Source: Polaromonas eurypsychrophila
Lineage (GTDB): Bacteria; Pseudomonadota; Gammaproteobacteria; Burkholderiales; Burkholderiaceae_C
Direction: 5' to 3'
DNA length: 64,000 nucleotides
Assembly (NCBI RefSeq): GCF_014641715.1
Contig: NZ_BMIG01000003.1
Location: 248,001-312,000, forward strand
Shown here: piece by piece, positions 56,614-64,000 of the stretch
How positions within the stretch are numbered: position 1 is the stretch's first letter
Layout: each line of letters starts with the position of its first letter
Translations under genes and position numbers: made by a program
Notes under the pieces: model-generated
Database searches by the model: none
Told to the model about the DNA's origin: nothing
Seen by the model: only the letters and a program-made list of their open reading frames with translations

Positions 56614-57429
56614 CTAACGCCCCTCGAACCGGGCCGGCCGCTTTTCCACAAACGAACGCACGCCTTCCGCCGCATCTTCACTGCGCGACAGCCCCTGCTG
56701 CACCGTGATGAAATCCTGCATGGCGGCCAGTGGGCCGTGTTCGACCGCCTTGAGCGCGTTGTTGCGCGTGGCCACCACCGCCAGCGGCGCCTGGGCGGCA
56801 ATCACGTCGGCAATGCGCAAGGCCTCGTCCAGTACCTGCCCGGCGGGAACCACCTTCTGCACAAAATTCAGCCGCAGTGCTTCAGTGCTGCCGAACTCGT
56901 CGCCGGTCAGCAGATGCAGCAGCGCATTGCCCAGGCCGGCGCGTTCGGCCATGCGCAGGGTCGCGCCGCCGGTGGCCATGATGCCGCGCTTGACCTCCAG
57001 TTGCGAGAAGCGGCAGTTATCCGCCGCCACCACAATGTCAGCAGCCAGCATCAGCTCAATGCCCAGCGTGTAGGTGATGCCCTGCACCGCCACCACCATG
57101 GGTTTGCTGCGGCGTCGGTAGCCATCCATGCCGAGGTTCAATGGATCGACCAGGCCCAGCGGCACGGCTTTTTCGCCGCGCTGCATCAGCGGCGCAATCG
57201 TCGGCAGGTCCAGCCCGGCGGTGAAGTGCTCACCCAGCGCGTGCAACACACCGACGCGCAGCGCCGGGTCGTCGTCAAGACGCGTGTAGGCCTGGCCGAG
57301 TTCACGGAACATCTTCGGCGTGAAGCCATTGCGCTTGGCAGGGCGGTTGATGGCGATCAGCAGCAGCGGGCCTTGCACGGTGCAGTCGATGCTGCCCTCG
57401 GCGGGCGCAAGCGAAGGAGGTGTGTTCAT
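56614..57429 (-). CDS. Enoyl-CoA hydratase/isomerase family protein
   Basis: 271-aa crotonase-fold protein. LGEHFTAGLDLPTIAP supplies the first oxyanion-hole contact and VQGITYTLGIELMLAADIVV the second; the usual first catalytic Glu is matched by the Glu of GIELM, and the second position lies in EVKRGIMATGGATLRM. C-terminal SEDAAEGVRSFVEKRPARFEGR is standard. The exact acyl-CoA substrate is unknown. It is divergent from the ABC transporter gene, with about 100 bp between. Confidence 0.9.
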   Translation of the reverse strand: MNTPPSLAPAEGSIDCTVQGPLLLIAINRPAKRNGFTPKMFRELGQAYTRLDDDPALRVGVLHALGEHFTAGLDLPTIAPLMQRGEKAVPLGLVDPLNLGMDGYRRRSKPMVVAVQGITYTLGIELMLAADIVVAADNCRFSQLEVKRGIMATGGATLRMAERAGLGNALLHLLTGDEFGSTEALRLNFVQKVVPAGQVLDEALRIADVIAAQAPLAVVATRNNALKAVEHGPLAAMQDFITVQQGLSRSEDAAEGVRSFVEKRPARFEGR

Positions 57430-57529
57430 GGAACCATCCTAGCGCTACCGCCTCCCACAGCGCATCGCCCGCGCGACAGCCTGCCGCCGCACTACACTGG
57501 TTCACTCCCGCTCAAGAAGGACAGCACCC

Positions 57530-59341
57530 ATGGTCACGACACCTCCCGCCGCCGCCGTGTCCGGCAAATTCGCCGCCTTCAAGGACTTCTGCCGCAAAAC
57601 CTGGGCGCTGACGCGGCCCTACTTTCAGTCCGAAGAAAAGTGGAAGGCCCGCGGCTTGTTGCTGGCCATCGTGCTGCTCAACCTGGCTGCGGTCTACATG
57701 CTGGTATTGCTCAACGAGTGGAACCGGGTCTTCTACGACGCGGTGCAGGAGAAAAACCAGCCGGTGTTCTGGGAGCAACTGGGCCGTTTCACCTACCTGG
57801 CCTTTGCCTTCATCATCATCGCGGTCTACCGCTTTTACCTGACGCAGTTGCTGGAGATTCGCTGGCGCGCCTGGATGACCGCGCACTACCTGCAGCGCTG
57901 GCTGGCCAACCACGCTTTCTACCAGATGGAGCTGGCCCGGTATGCGGCTTCGGGCGCGCAGCCGGCCACACCGGACAACCCGGACCAGCGTATCCAGGAA
58001 GACCTGAACCTGTTCACCACCTACACCATCTCGCTGAGCATGGGCCTGCTCAACGCCGTGGTCACGCTGCTGAGTTTCGTCGGCATCCTGTGGAGCCTGT
58101 CGGGGCCGTTTGCCTTCACGCTGGGCGGCAACAGCTTCAACATTCCCGGCTTCATGGTCTGGATGGCGGTGCTCTACTGCACGGTCGGCAGCATCATCAC
58201 GCACTACATCGGGCGACCGCAGATCCGGCTTAATTTCCTGCAACAGCGCTACGAGGCCGACTTTCGCCACCACCTGATGCGCGTGCGCGAGTACAGCGAA
58301 TCGATTGCGCTGGACAAAGGCGAGGCGGTCGAACGGGTGCAACTGGACAGCCGCTTTTCGACGGTGCTGACCAACTACCTTACGCTGATCAAGAAGCAGA
58401 AAAACCTGATCTGGTTCACCAACTTCTTCGGCCAGGCAGCGGTGGTATTTCCCTTCATCGTCGCAGCACCGCGTTTTTTCGGCGGCGCCATCCAGCTCGG
58501 GCAACTGATGCAGATCGCGTCCGCTTTCGGCCGGGTTCAGGACTCACTGAGCTGGTTTGTCGACAATTACAGCAGTCTGGCGGCCTGGCGCGCCACGACC
58601 GACCGGCTGACCAGCTTTGAAGACAGTTTTAGGGCGCTAGCCCACGCACAGCAAGAGCAAGCAGCTATTAATTCAGTAGCAGTCCGGACCTCATCCGGGT
58701 CACTGGACACCCAGGATCTGACGCTGGCCCTGCCGACTGGCAGCGTGCTGCTGGCCGGTCTGACGCTGCACGCCGAAGCCGGCGACACAGTGCTGATCAA
58801 GGGCCCATCGGGCAGCGGCAAGTCCACCTTGTTCCGGGCGCTGGCGGGCATCTGGCCCTTCAGCCGCGGCCGCACCGTGCTGCCGGCCAACACCATGTTC
58901 ATCCCGCAGCGCCCTTATTTCCCCAATGGCAGCCTGCGCGACGCTTTGGCCTACCCGCAGCCGGCCGGCAGCTACAGCGACAAGGCCCTGCGTCAGGCGC
59001 TGCATGACGCCCTGCTGCCGCAGCTCCGTGATCGGCTCGACGACGAGGACGCCTGGAGCCAGAAACTGTCGGGCGGCGAGCAGCAGCGCCTGGCGATTGC
59101 ACGCGTGCTTCTGAAAAAGCCGTCATGGGTGTTCGCCGACGAGGCCACCAGCGCGCTCGACGAGGCTGCCGAAAAAACCCTCTACGAACGGCTGGTGGCG
59201 CAGGTCAGGCAGGCGGGCGGCGCGCTGGTGTCCATCGCGCACCGGCCGGCGGTTGCGGCTTTTCATGACAAGCAGTGGGAACTGGAAAAGCTGCCCGAAG
59301 GCGCGCCCGCGCTTTACGAGCTGCGGGAGACCCGACGCTGA
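57530..59341 (+). CDS. ABC transporter, fused permease-ATPase of the SbmA/BacA/YddA type
   Basis: 603-aa half-transporter. An ABC_membrane_2 domain (about 1-360) with WNRVFYDAVQEKNQPVFWEQL and RWRAWMTAHYLQRWL precedes an ATPase domain: Walker A GPSGSGKST (from residue 425), signature LSGGEQQRLAIARVLL, Walker B WVFADEATSALDEA. Relatives import peptides or vitamin B12 (mycobacterial Rv1819c), which is of interest so near cobTSC, but linkage is only suggestive. A family A repeat lies in the linker between the domains (about residues 368-385). ATG 57530 follows AGAAGGA. Confidence 0.9.
   Translation: MVTTPPAAAVSGKFAAFKDFCRKTWALTRPYFQSEEKWKARGLLLAIVLLNLAAVYMLVLLNEWNRVFYDAVQEKNQPVFWEQLGRFTYLAFAFIIIAVYRFYLTQLLEIRWRAWMTAHYLQRWLANHAFYQMELARYAASGAQPATPDNPDQRIQEDLNLFTTYTISLSMGLLNAVVTLLSFVGILWSLSGPFAFTLGGNSFNIPGFMVWMAVLYCTVGSIITHYIGRPQIRLNFLQQRYEADFRHHLMRVREYSESIALDKGEAVERVQLDSRFSTVLTNYLTLIKKQKNLIWFTNFFGQAAVVFPFIVAAPRFFGGAIQLGQLMQIASAFGRVQDSLSWFVDNYSSLAAWRATTDRLTSFEDSFRALAHAQQEQAAINSVAVRTSSGSLDTQDLTLALPTGSVLLAGLTLHAEAGDTVLIKGPSGSGKSTLFRALAGIWPFSRGRTVLPANTMFIPQRPYFPNGSLRDALAYPQPAGSYSDKALRQALHDALLPQLRDRLDDEDAWSQKLSGGEQQRLAIARVLLKKPSWVFADEATSALDEAAEKTLYERLVAQVRQAGGALVSIAHRPAVAAFHDKQWELEKLPEGAPALYELRETRR
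58632..58683 (-). repeat. Family A palindromic repeat, copy A9, inside the ABC transporter gene
   Basis: GGGCGCTAGCCCACGCACAG, CAAGAGCAAGCAGCTATTAA and TTCAGTAGCAGT match the family. It is read as ALAHAQQEQAAINSVAV, the same frame as copy A3 in pgi. Confidence 0.75.
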
Positions 59342-60049
59342 TCAGCGCGCGCGCAAGGTCGCAGCGTAAGCTGTGAACCCGCGCGCGCGCAACTCGCAAG
59401 CCGGACACGTAGCGCAGCCATAGCCCCAGGCCTGGCGGTGTTCGCGGTCGCCCAAATAGCAGGTGTGGGTGTGTTCGATGATCAAGTCCACCAGCGCCTG
59501 GCCGCCCAGGGTTTCGGCCATGGCCCAAGTGGCGGCCTTGTCTATCCACATCAGTGGCGTGTCGATCAGAAAGCGTTTGTCCATGCCCAGCGACAGCGCC
59601 AGTTGCATGGCCTTCATGGTGTCGTCGCGGCAATCGGGGTAGCCTGAAAAATCGGTCTCACAAACACCGGTCACCAGCACCTGCAAGCCGCGCCGGTAGG
59701 CCAGCGCCGCGGCCAGTGTCAGGAACAGCAGGTTGCGCCCCGGCACAAACGTGTTGGGCAGGCCCGAGCTTTCCATCTTGAACACCATGTCGCGTGTCAG
59801 CGAGGTCTCGCTGACCTGGCCCAGCACCGCCAGGTCCAGCACATGGTCCTCACCCAGCCTTGTGGCCCACTGCGGAAACTGCGCACGCATTTGCTGCAGC
59901 ACCACCAGCCGCGCCTGCAGCTCCACGCTGTGGCGCTGGCCATAGTCAAAACCTACGGTTTCGACGCGCTCGTAGTTGGACAAGGCTTGGGCCAGACAGG
60001 TGGTGGAGTCCTGGCCTCCTGAAAAAAGAACAAGGGCGGTGGTGTGCAT
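59342..60049 (-). CDS. queC: 7-cyano-7-deazaguanine synthase QueC
   Basis: 235-aa ATP-dependent enzyme of queuosine synthesis. PP-loop [11 protein letters not shown] (residues 9-19), [47 protein letters not shown] and the zinc-binding [18 protein letters not shown] are diagnostic. ATG 60049 ([12 protein letters not shown]) is chosen; a longer frame above it is not QueC-like. Its stop directly abuts the stop of the convergent ABC transporter. Confidence 0.97.
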   Translation of the reverse strand: MHTTALVLFSGGQDSTTCLAQALSNYERVETVGFDYGQRHSVELQARLVVLQQMRAQFPQWATRLGEDHVLDLAVLGQVSETSLTRDMVFKMESSGLPNTFVPGRNLLFLTLAAALAYRRGLQVLVTGVCETDFSGYPDCRDDTMKAMQLALSLGMDKRFLIDTPLMWIDKAATWAMAETLGGQALVDLIIEHTHTCYLGDREHRQAWGYGCATCPACELRARGFTAYAATLRAR

Positions 60050-60122
60050 GGGCGGAAAATCGGGTGGCAAGAAAGCGGCTATTGTGCCTCGCACAGCCTC
60101 CAACCCAGCAGGGCCAGAGTCC

Positions 60123-62252
60123 CTAGAAGCGGTAGTTGGCCGACAGCGAAAGCACGTAATTGCGCCCCGCCGCCGGTTCAAAATAACGTCCAATGCCCTC
60201 GTTGACGATGACCGAGCCGGCATACTTGCGGTCTGTCAGGTTGTCGACACGCGCTGTCGCAACGATGTTCCAGCGGTCCAGCGCCAGCACATAGCCGACA
60301 TGCGCGCCCAGGGTCACAAAAGATGCCGCCGCATCACTGTTGACATCGTTGACGGCGACGCTGCCGAGATAACGCGCATCAACACCTGTGCGCCAGCCGG
60401 TCGGTGGCCGCCAGCCCATTTCGGCCGCCAGCGTATTGCGCGCGGTCCCTGGAATGCGGTTGCCAGCCGGGACCCGGCCCGCCGGACAAAGGTTGACATT
60501 GACCGGGCAGACAAAAGCATCGCGGTAGCGGGCATCCAGCAAGGTGTAGGAAAGTTGCGCCAGCCAGTGACGCGCAGGCGTGATGCTGGTCGCCAGCTCC
60601 AGCCCGCGGCGGCGCGTGGCACCTGCATTCTGGAAGGTGCTGCGGCCACCGACATTGGACTGCGTGACGATTTCGTCCTGGGTTGCGGTGTGAAAAATTG
60701 CGGCTGTCGCCTCCATGCGCGTAGCGGCACCGGGGAGGGTCCGCCATTTGACGCCGGTCTCCAAGTTGTCACTGTGGGAAGGACGCAGCGCAAAGTTAAG
60801 TCCGGTACCAAGGGAACGATAGGCCAATTCATTGAAGGTCGGCGTCTCGAAACCTCGCCCGGCCGCCGCGTACACCCGAAACTGATCCGACGGGGCATAG
60901 GTCACGCCCGCCGCCGGCAGGGTGGCGCTGTAGCGCACGCTGCCGCTGTCATTGCGATTCAGGCCAACAATGTATTTGTCGTCCGAGTTGAAGCGCACAA
61001 CACTGTGTCGCACACCGGCGTTGACGGTCCAGCGCGCATCCGGTTTCCAGGTGGCCTGAACATAGGGGTCGAGGCTGGTGACCCGGTTGTCTTCCTCGCG
61101 CCGCAGAGCGCCCTGCACACCGAGCGTGCTGCCCTGGAAGTTTTGCCAGCCGCGCCGCGTTTCGTTCATCGTGTCGTAGGCCAGGCCGCCGACAATCTCC
61201 AGCGGACGCTGTGCCAGCGCCGTGCGTGTGGTCCAGCGCGCATCGAGACCGCCGTAACTGCGCGCCAGACCGATCACGCCGCCGGGGTGCAAGGGGTTGG
61301 CCTGCACGCCCGTTGGAATCGCCTGAAATTGTGTGGTGGCCCGCTCGCCGCCATAAACCATCAGGCGCAACTGGTTGTCGCCGTCCACACGCTGCTCATA
61401 CACCGCACCGACCTGGCTCTGGCGCACGGTTTTGCGGGTATTGAAGGTGGTCGCCGAGACATCGGCACTGCGCGGCGCGGCGTCAAACTGCGCGCGGCTC
61501 AAGCCCAAGGGGTCGTCAGCCCGCATCGACAGTGTATTGGCCAACAAGATCAACTTGCGGTCGTCGCCCAGCGCCCAGTCCAGCCGCACATTGGCGCCTT
61601 CGCGCTCGGCGGCGCTGTGTTCGCGAAAGCCATTCGTGCTCAAACGCCCGGCGCTGAGCACATAACCGAGCGCACCCGCAGAGCCACTGGCCTTGATGTC
61701 GGCACGCCGCAGGCCGTACGAGCCGGCGGCCACACTGCTGCTCAGTACCGGGCTGCCCTGCCCTTCTTCGGTGAATACCTGCATGACACCACCCGACGAA
61801 TTGCCGTATAGCACTGAAAACGGGCCGCGCAGAATTTCCAGCCGGCCGACCGAGGCCAGGTCAATGTGCGAGAGCTGGCCCTGGCCATCTGGCATGGTCG
61901 CCGGGATACCGTCCACATACAGACGCACGCCGCGCACGCCGAAGGTCGCGCGCGCACCAAAGCCGCGCACCGACAACTGCATGTCCTGCGCCTGGTTCAG
62001 CCGGTCCCGCGCCAGCAGGCCGGGCACCAGTGCCAGGCTTTCCGACAGATTGACCTGCGCCCGGCCATCGCCACGGATACGCTCGCCGTCCAGCACATCG
62101 ACAGACGCAGGGACCTCGAAAGGCGGCACTTCGGTCCGGGTGGCGGTGACGTTGATGGGCGCCAGCGTCTGGGCCGAAGCCGGAATACCCAGCAAATAGG
62201 CGAGGGCCAGGGCGGCCGCCAGGAAAGAAGGATGGTGTGAGGGAAGTTTCAT
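60123..62252 (-). CDS. TonB-dependent outer-membrane receptor
   Basis: 709-aa receptor. The signal peptide ends in GIPASA with [14 protein letters not shown] as the TonB box region. The plug domain holds [34 protein letters not shown] and [20 protein letters not shown]; the barrel ends in [12 protein letters not shown] with C-terminal Phe. It resembles siderophore-type receptors; the ligand is unknown. A cobalamin riboswitch, which would be expected for a BtuB, is not visible upstream. ATG 62252; queC follows 73 bp downstream. Confidence 0.92.
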   Translation of the reverse strand: MKLPSHHPSFLAAALALAYLLGIPASAQTLAPINVTATRTEVPPFEVPASVDVLDGERIRGDGRAQVNLSESLALVPGLLARDRLNQAQDMQLSVRGFGARATFGVRGVRLYVDGIPATMPDGQGQLSHIDLASVGRLEILRGPFSVLYGNSSGGVMQVFTEEGQGSPVLSSSVAAGSYGLRRADIKASGSAGALGYVLSAGRLSTNGFREHSAAEREGANVRLDWALGDDRKLILLANTLSMRADDPLGLSRAQFDAAPRSADVSATTFNTRKTVRQSQVGAVYEQRVDGDNQLRLMVYGGERATTQFQAIPTGVQANPLHPGGVIGLARSYGGLDARWTTRTALAQRPLEIVGGLAYDTMNETRRGWQNFQGSTLGVQGALRREEDNRVTSLDPYVQATWKPDARWTVNAGVRHSVVRFNSDDKYIVGLNRNDSGSVRYSATLPAAGVTYAPSDQFRVYAAAGRGFETPTFNELAYRSLGTGLNFALRPSHSDNLETGVKWRTLPGAATRMEATAAIFHTATQDEIVTQSNVGGRSTFQNAGATRRRGLELATSITPARHWLAQLSYTLLDARYRDAFVCPVNVNLCPAGRVPAGNRIPGTARNTLAAEMGWRPPTGWRTGVDARYLGSVAVNDVNSDAAASFVTLGAHVGYVLALDRWNIVATARVDNLTDRKYAGSVIVNEGIGRYFEPAAGRNYVLSLSANYRF

Positions 62253-62396
62253 GGGGATGTCGGGCAAATAAAATAACTGCCTCAGCATACTGGCTGTCGG
62301 CCATCCGTGCAGTAGGCGCTTTCCCGTTTTTGGGCATGGCCTGCCCTTTCGGTGAAAATGACGGTCAACTCCTCCACTTCTTCCTTTGAGCTCACT

Positions 62397-62873
62397 ATGA
62401 ACATCGACAAAGACACCGCCGTCAGCCTGCGCTTCAAGGTCGCCGACCTGGACGGCAAACTCATCGAGGACAGCAAGACACCCATGGTCTACCTGCATGG
62501 CGGCTACGGCAACACGCTGCCCAAGATCGAGGAAGCGCTGGCTGGCAAGACGACCGGCTACCAGACCACGCTGGAGCTGCAGCCGCAGGACGCCTTTGGA
62601 CTGCGCGATGAAAGCCTGGTCCAGACCATCCCGAAAAAACAATTTCCGCCCGGTATCAAGGTCGGCGGCCAGCTTGAGGGCCGCGGGGAGGACGGCAAGT
62701 CCATCGTGTTCAACGTGATGAAGATCAAGGGCGACACGGTGCTGCTCGACGGCAACCACCCGCTGGCCGGCAAGGCCTTGCGCTTCACTCTGGCCGTGAC
62801 CGATGTGCGCGCCGCCAGCGCCGAAGAGATTGCTCACCGCCATGTGCATGGTGAACACGGGCATCACCACTGA
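62397..62873 (+). CDS. slyD: FKBP-type peptidyl-prolyl isomerase SlyD-like
   Basis: 158-aa cytoplasmic isomerase and chaperone. MVYLHGGYGNTLPKIEEALAG, QDAFGLRDESLVQTIPKKQF, an IF (insert-in-flap) region and NHPLAGKALRFTLAVTDVR are typical. The tail HRHVHGEHGHHH is His-rich and could bind nickel, as in E. coli SlyD. ATG 62397 is preferred to ATG 62358, which would add a serine-rich stretch. It is divergent from the TonB receptor. Confidence 0.93.
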   Translation: MNIDKDTAVSLRFKVADLDGKLIEDSKTPMVYLHGGYGNTLPKIEEALAGKTTGYQTTLELQPQDAFGLRDESLVQTIPKKQFPPGIKVGGQLEGRGEDGKSIVFNVMKIKGDTVLLDGNHPLAGKALRFTLAVTDVRAASAEEIAHRHVHGEHGHHH

Positions 62874-62923
62874 CCATATGGCGGCCACGCCGGGCGGGCA
62901 GGCGCGACTTATAAATAAAAAAT

Positions 62924-62973
62924 GCTCTCAGCCCATATCGGACAAGCGTAAGCAGCTACTTTTTTAATAGCAA
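62924..62973 (-). repeat. Family A palindromic repeat, copy A10, forming the aroE 3' end
   Basis: GCTCTCAGCCCATATCGGAC, AAGCGTAAGCAGCTAC and TTTTTTAATAGCAA match the family. The aroE stop (62956-62958) lies inside it, in a frame not used by the intragenic copies. Confidence 0.8.
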
Positions 62974-63849
62974 TTGTGCTGCATGTCCCGCCTGCGCACC
63001 CAGCAGTTGCCGGAAATGTTGCACCATGCGCTCCGGTTCGGCTTTCAGCCCGGTGAACAACTCGAACGCGCCCACGGCCTGCCCCACGGCCATGGCGCCA
63101 CCGTCCACAGTGGAGCAACCGGCAGCACGTGCCGCCTTCAGCAAGCCGGTGTGAAGCGGGAAATAGACGATCTCGGACACCCAGATCGAGGGCCGCAGCA
63201 ACGTAGCCGCAATCGGCATGCCCGGCAACTTGTCCATGCCTGTGGGTGTGGCATGGATCAGGCCCGTCGCGCCTGCCAGGGCCTGCGCAGCATCGCCCAG
63301 CGCGATCACGCGGTCGCCAAAGCGGGTCTTCAGTGCTTCGGCGAGCGCGCATGCACGCGCCAGATCGGTATCCACCACACGCAATTGCGCGGTGCCCAGG
63401 CGCATCACCGCGTCCGCAATCGCCGAGCCGGCGCCTCCCGCGCCTAACAGCACCACGCAAGCCAGATCGGCCTGCGGAAGCGAGCGGCGCAAGCCCCAGG
63501 CCCAACCTGATCCATCGGTGTTGTGGCCCACCATCCGGCCGCCCTGGAAAACCACGGTGTTCACGGCGCCCATGGCTTCGGCCTCAGGCGACAAGCCGTC
63601 CAGCAGCGGGAGCACCGCCTGTTTGCAAGGGTAGGTGATGTTCAGCCCCGCAAAGCCCATGGTGCGCGCCGAGGCCAGCAGGGCCGGCAGTTGTTGCAGC
63701 GGATCCGGGGTCTGGTCCAGGTCGATCAGCTGGTAATGCAGGCGCAGCCCATGATGGCGCGCTTCTTCTTCCTGCATCGCCGGCGTCAGCGAACGCTGGA
63801 TGCCGGAGCCAATCAGGCCGACCAGCAGCTTGCCTGCGCTTGGTGTCAT
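62956..63849 (-). CDS. aroE: Shikimate dehydrogenase family protein
   Basis: 297-aa NAD(P)-dependent dehydrogenase for shikimate or quinate. GLIGSGIQRSLTPAMQE, GLNITYPCKQAVLPLLD (catalytic Lys), GAVNTVVFQGGRMVGHNTDGSG (Asp) and the nucleotide motif LLGAGGAGSAIADAVM are clear. It overlaps the TRAP permease stop by 4 bp, so it is probably a catabolic paralogue that handles imported quinate/shikimate rather than the biosynthetic AroE. Its last residues (QLLLKK) come from repeat A10. Confidence 0.88.
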   Translation of the reverse strand: MTPSAGKLLVGLIGSGIQRSLTPAMQEEEARHHGLRLHYQLIDLDQTPDPLQQLPALLASARTMGFAGLNITYPCKQAVLPLLDGLSPEAEAMGAVNTVVFQGGRMVGHNTDGSGWAWGLRRSLPQADLACVVLLGAGGAGSAIADAVMRLGTAQLRVVDTDLARACALAEALKTRFGDRVIALGDAAQALAGATGLIHATPTGMDKLPGMPIAATLLRPSIWVSEIVYFPLHTGLLKAARAAGCSTVDGGAMAVGQAVGAFELFTGLKAEPERMVQHFRQLLGAQAGHAAQLLLKK

Positions 63850-64000
63850 CCGCTATAGCCCGCCATCCGCGGCACCACCAGCACGAAGTCCGGCCAGACG
63901 GTACAGACGGCCAGAGCGGCGATCATCACCAGGTGAAAGGGCCAGACCTCGCGCATCAGCGGTCCCATCCGTACATCGGCGACCTTCATCATCATCAGCA
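63846..64000 (-). CDS. TRAP transporter large permease (DctM type), C-terminal end
   Basis: Only the last 50 or so residues are in the window: VADVRMGPLMREVWPFHLVM and then a hydrophobic segment ending VVPRMAGYSG. The pattern 'xxREVWPFxLxM..ALxxxTxxPxxxLxxPR' is the C-terminus of TRAP large permeases, though identification rests on a short piece. It overlaps aroE by 4 bp (ATGA), so the two form an operon that starts beyond the window. Confidence 0.7.
   Translation of the reverse strand, partial: LMMMKVADVRMGPLMREVWPFHLVMIAALAVCTVWPDFVLVVPRMAGYSG

Noticed and set aside
62253..62396. Cobalamin riboswitch before the TonB-dependent receptor (cob genes are nearby)
   Set aside because: No B12-box-like GCCACTG and no room for the full fold in the short leader.
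60123..62888. 921-aa version of the TonB receptor
   Set aside because: The first 212 residues run antisense through slyD and lack sense; the signal peptide begins at ATG 62252.

Overview
This is a GC-rich bacterial chromosome segment. Gene content and order point to a betaproteobacterium of the order Burkholderiales, most likely family Comamonadaceae (Polaromonas/Rhodoferax-like). Supporting signs are cytochrome c4 divergent from engB with a ResB/CcsB cytochrome c assembly pair beside it, a Gram-negative general porin, two LpxL-type acyltransferases, a DUF3047 lipoprotein, a phoH-ybeY pair and several short repeat families that I associate with this family of bacteria. The genus is an inference; no rRNA or tRNA gene is present to settle it.

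Layout. 1-10 kb: msrP (cut by the window start), ccsB, resB, cytochrome c4, engB, an epoxide-hydrolase-like alpha/beta hydrolase, two lipid A acyltransferase-family genes and metK. 10.3-16.9 kb: a red-light sensing operon on the minus strand, in the order heme oxygenase (makes biliverdin), bacteriophytochrome kinase, a broken response regulator and a large hybrid kinase. 17-20.6 kb: a small two-gene operon of unknown function, then groES-groEL under CIRCE/HrcA control. 20.7-27 kb: a metallo-beta-lactamase-fold protein and a sugar-phosphate cluster (tal-pgi divergent from zwf, then hexR) with a HexR-like operator between tal and zwf. 27-38 kb: MidA-like methyltransferase, a folate/pterin pair (SDR and FolB-like), ttcA, a lipoprotein, a phosphoglycerate-mutase-like protein, a DSD1-type PLP enzyme, an unusual fusion of a fatty acid hydroxylase/AGMO-like domain with a lysoplasmalogenase (YhhN) domain, ruvAB, phoH and ybeY. 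38-46.5 kb: a peptide ABC transporter operon with an M20 amidohydrolase and two solute-binding proteins. 46.6-50.7 kb: DUF3047 lipoprotein, a candidate small RNA, OsmC, coq7 with an orphan Phd-type antitoxin, and a porin. 50.7-56.5 kb: ilvA, a CWC cysteine-rich protein, cobT-cobS-cobC (cobalamin nucleotide loop) and a 5'-nucleotidase. 56.6-64 kb: enoyl-CoA hydratase family, SbmA/BacA-type ABC exporter-fold transporter, queC, a TonB-dependent receptor, slyD, a shikimate-dehydrogenase family gene and the end of a TRAP transporter permease.

The genes are mostly core metabolism. The surprise is the repeat load. Family A (about 45-50 bp, with a GCTAT..ATAGC palindrome) has ten clear copies plus one likely one. 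At least five lie inside protein genes, and same-strand copies are read in the same frame each time. Family B (GC-rich, CCCCCGAGGGGG core) has three or four copies, one in frame inside the 5'-nucleotidase. Family C is a double-hairpin repeat with two copies whose stems differ by compensating changes. Family D is a 265-bp element with 25-bp perfect terminal inverted repeats, flanking TA and two long internal arms; it sits exactly between cobC and the 5'-nucleotidase and forms the cobC stop codon. A single end of the same element lies near 47.4 kb.

Other points worth attention are the loss of the phospho-acceptor site in the phytochrome response regulator, a promoter-to-terminator small RNA candidate carrying an anti-Shine-Dalgarno-like CU stretch, and a compact operon of two unrecognised small proteins with its own terminator. 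All calls come from reading the sequence; no database search was run.
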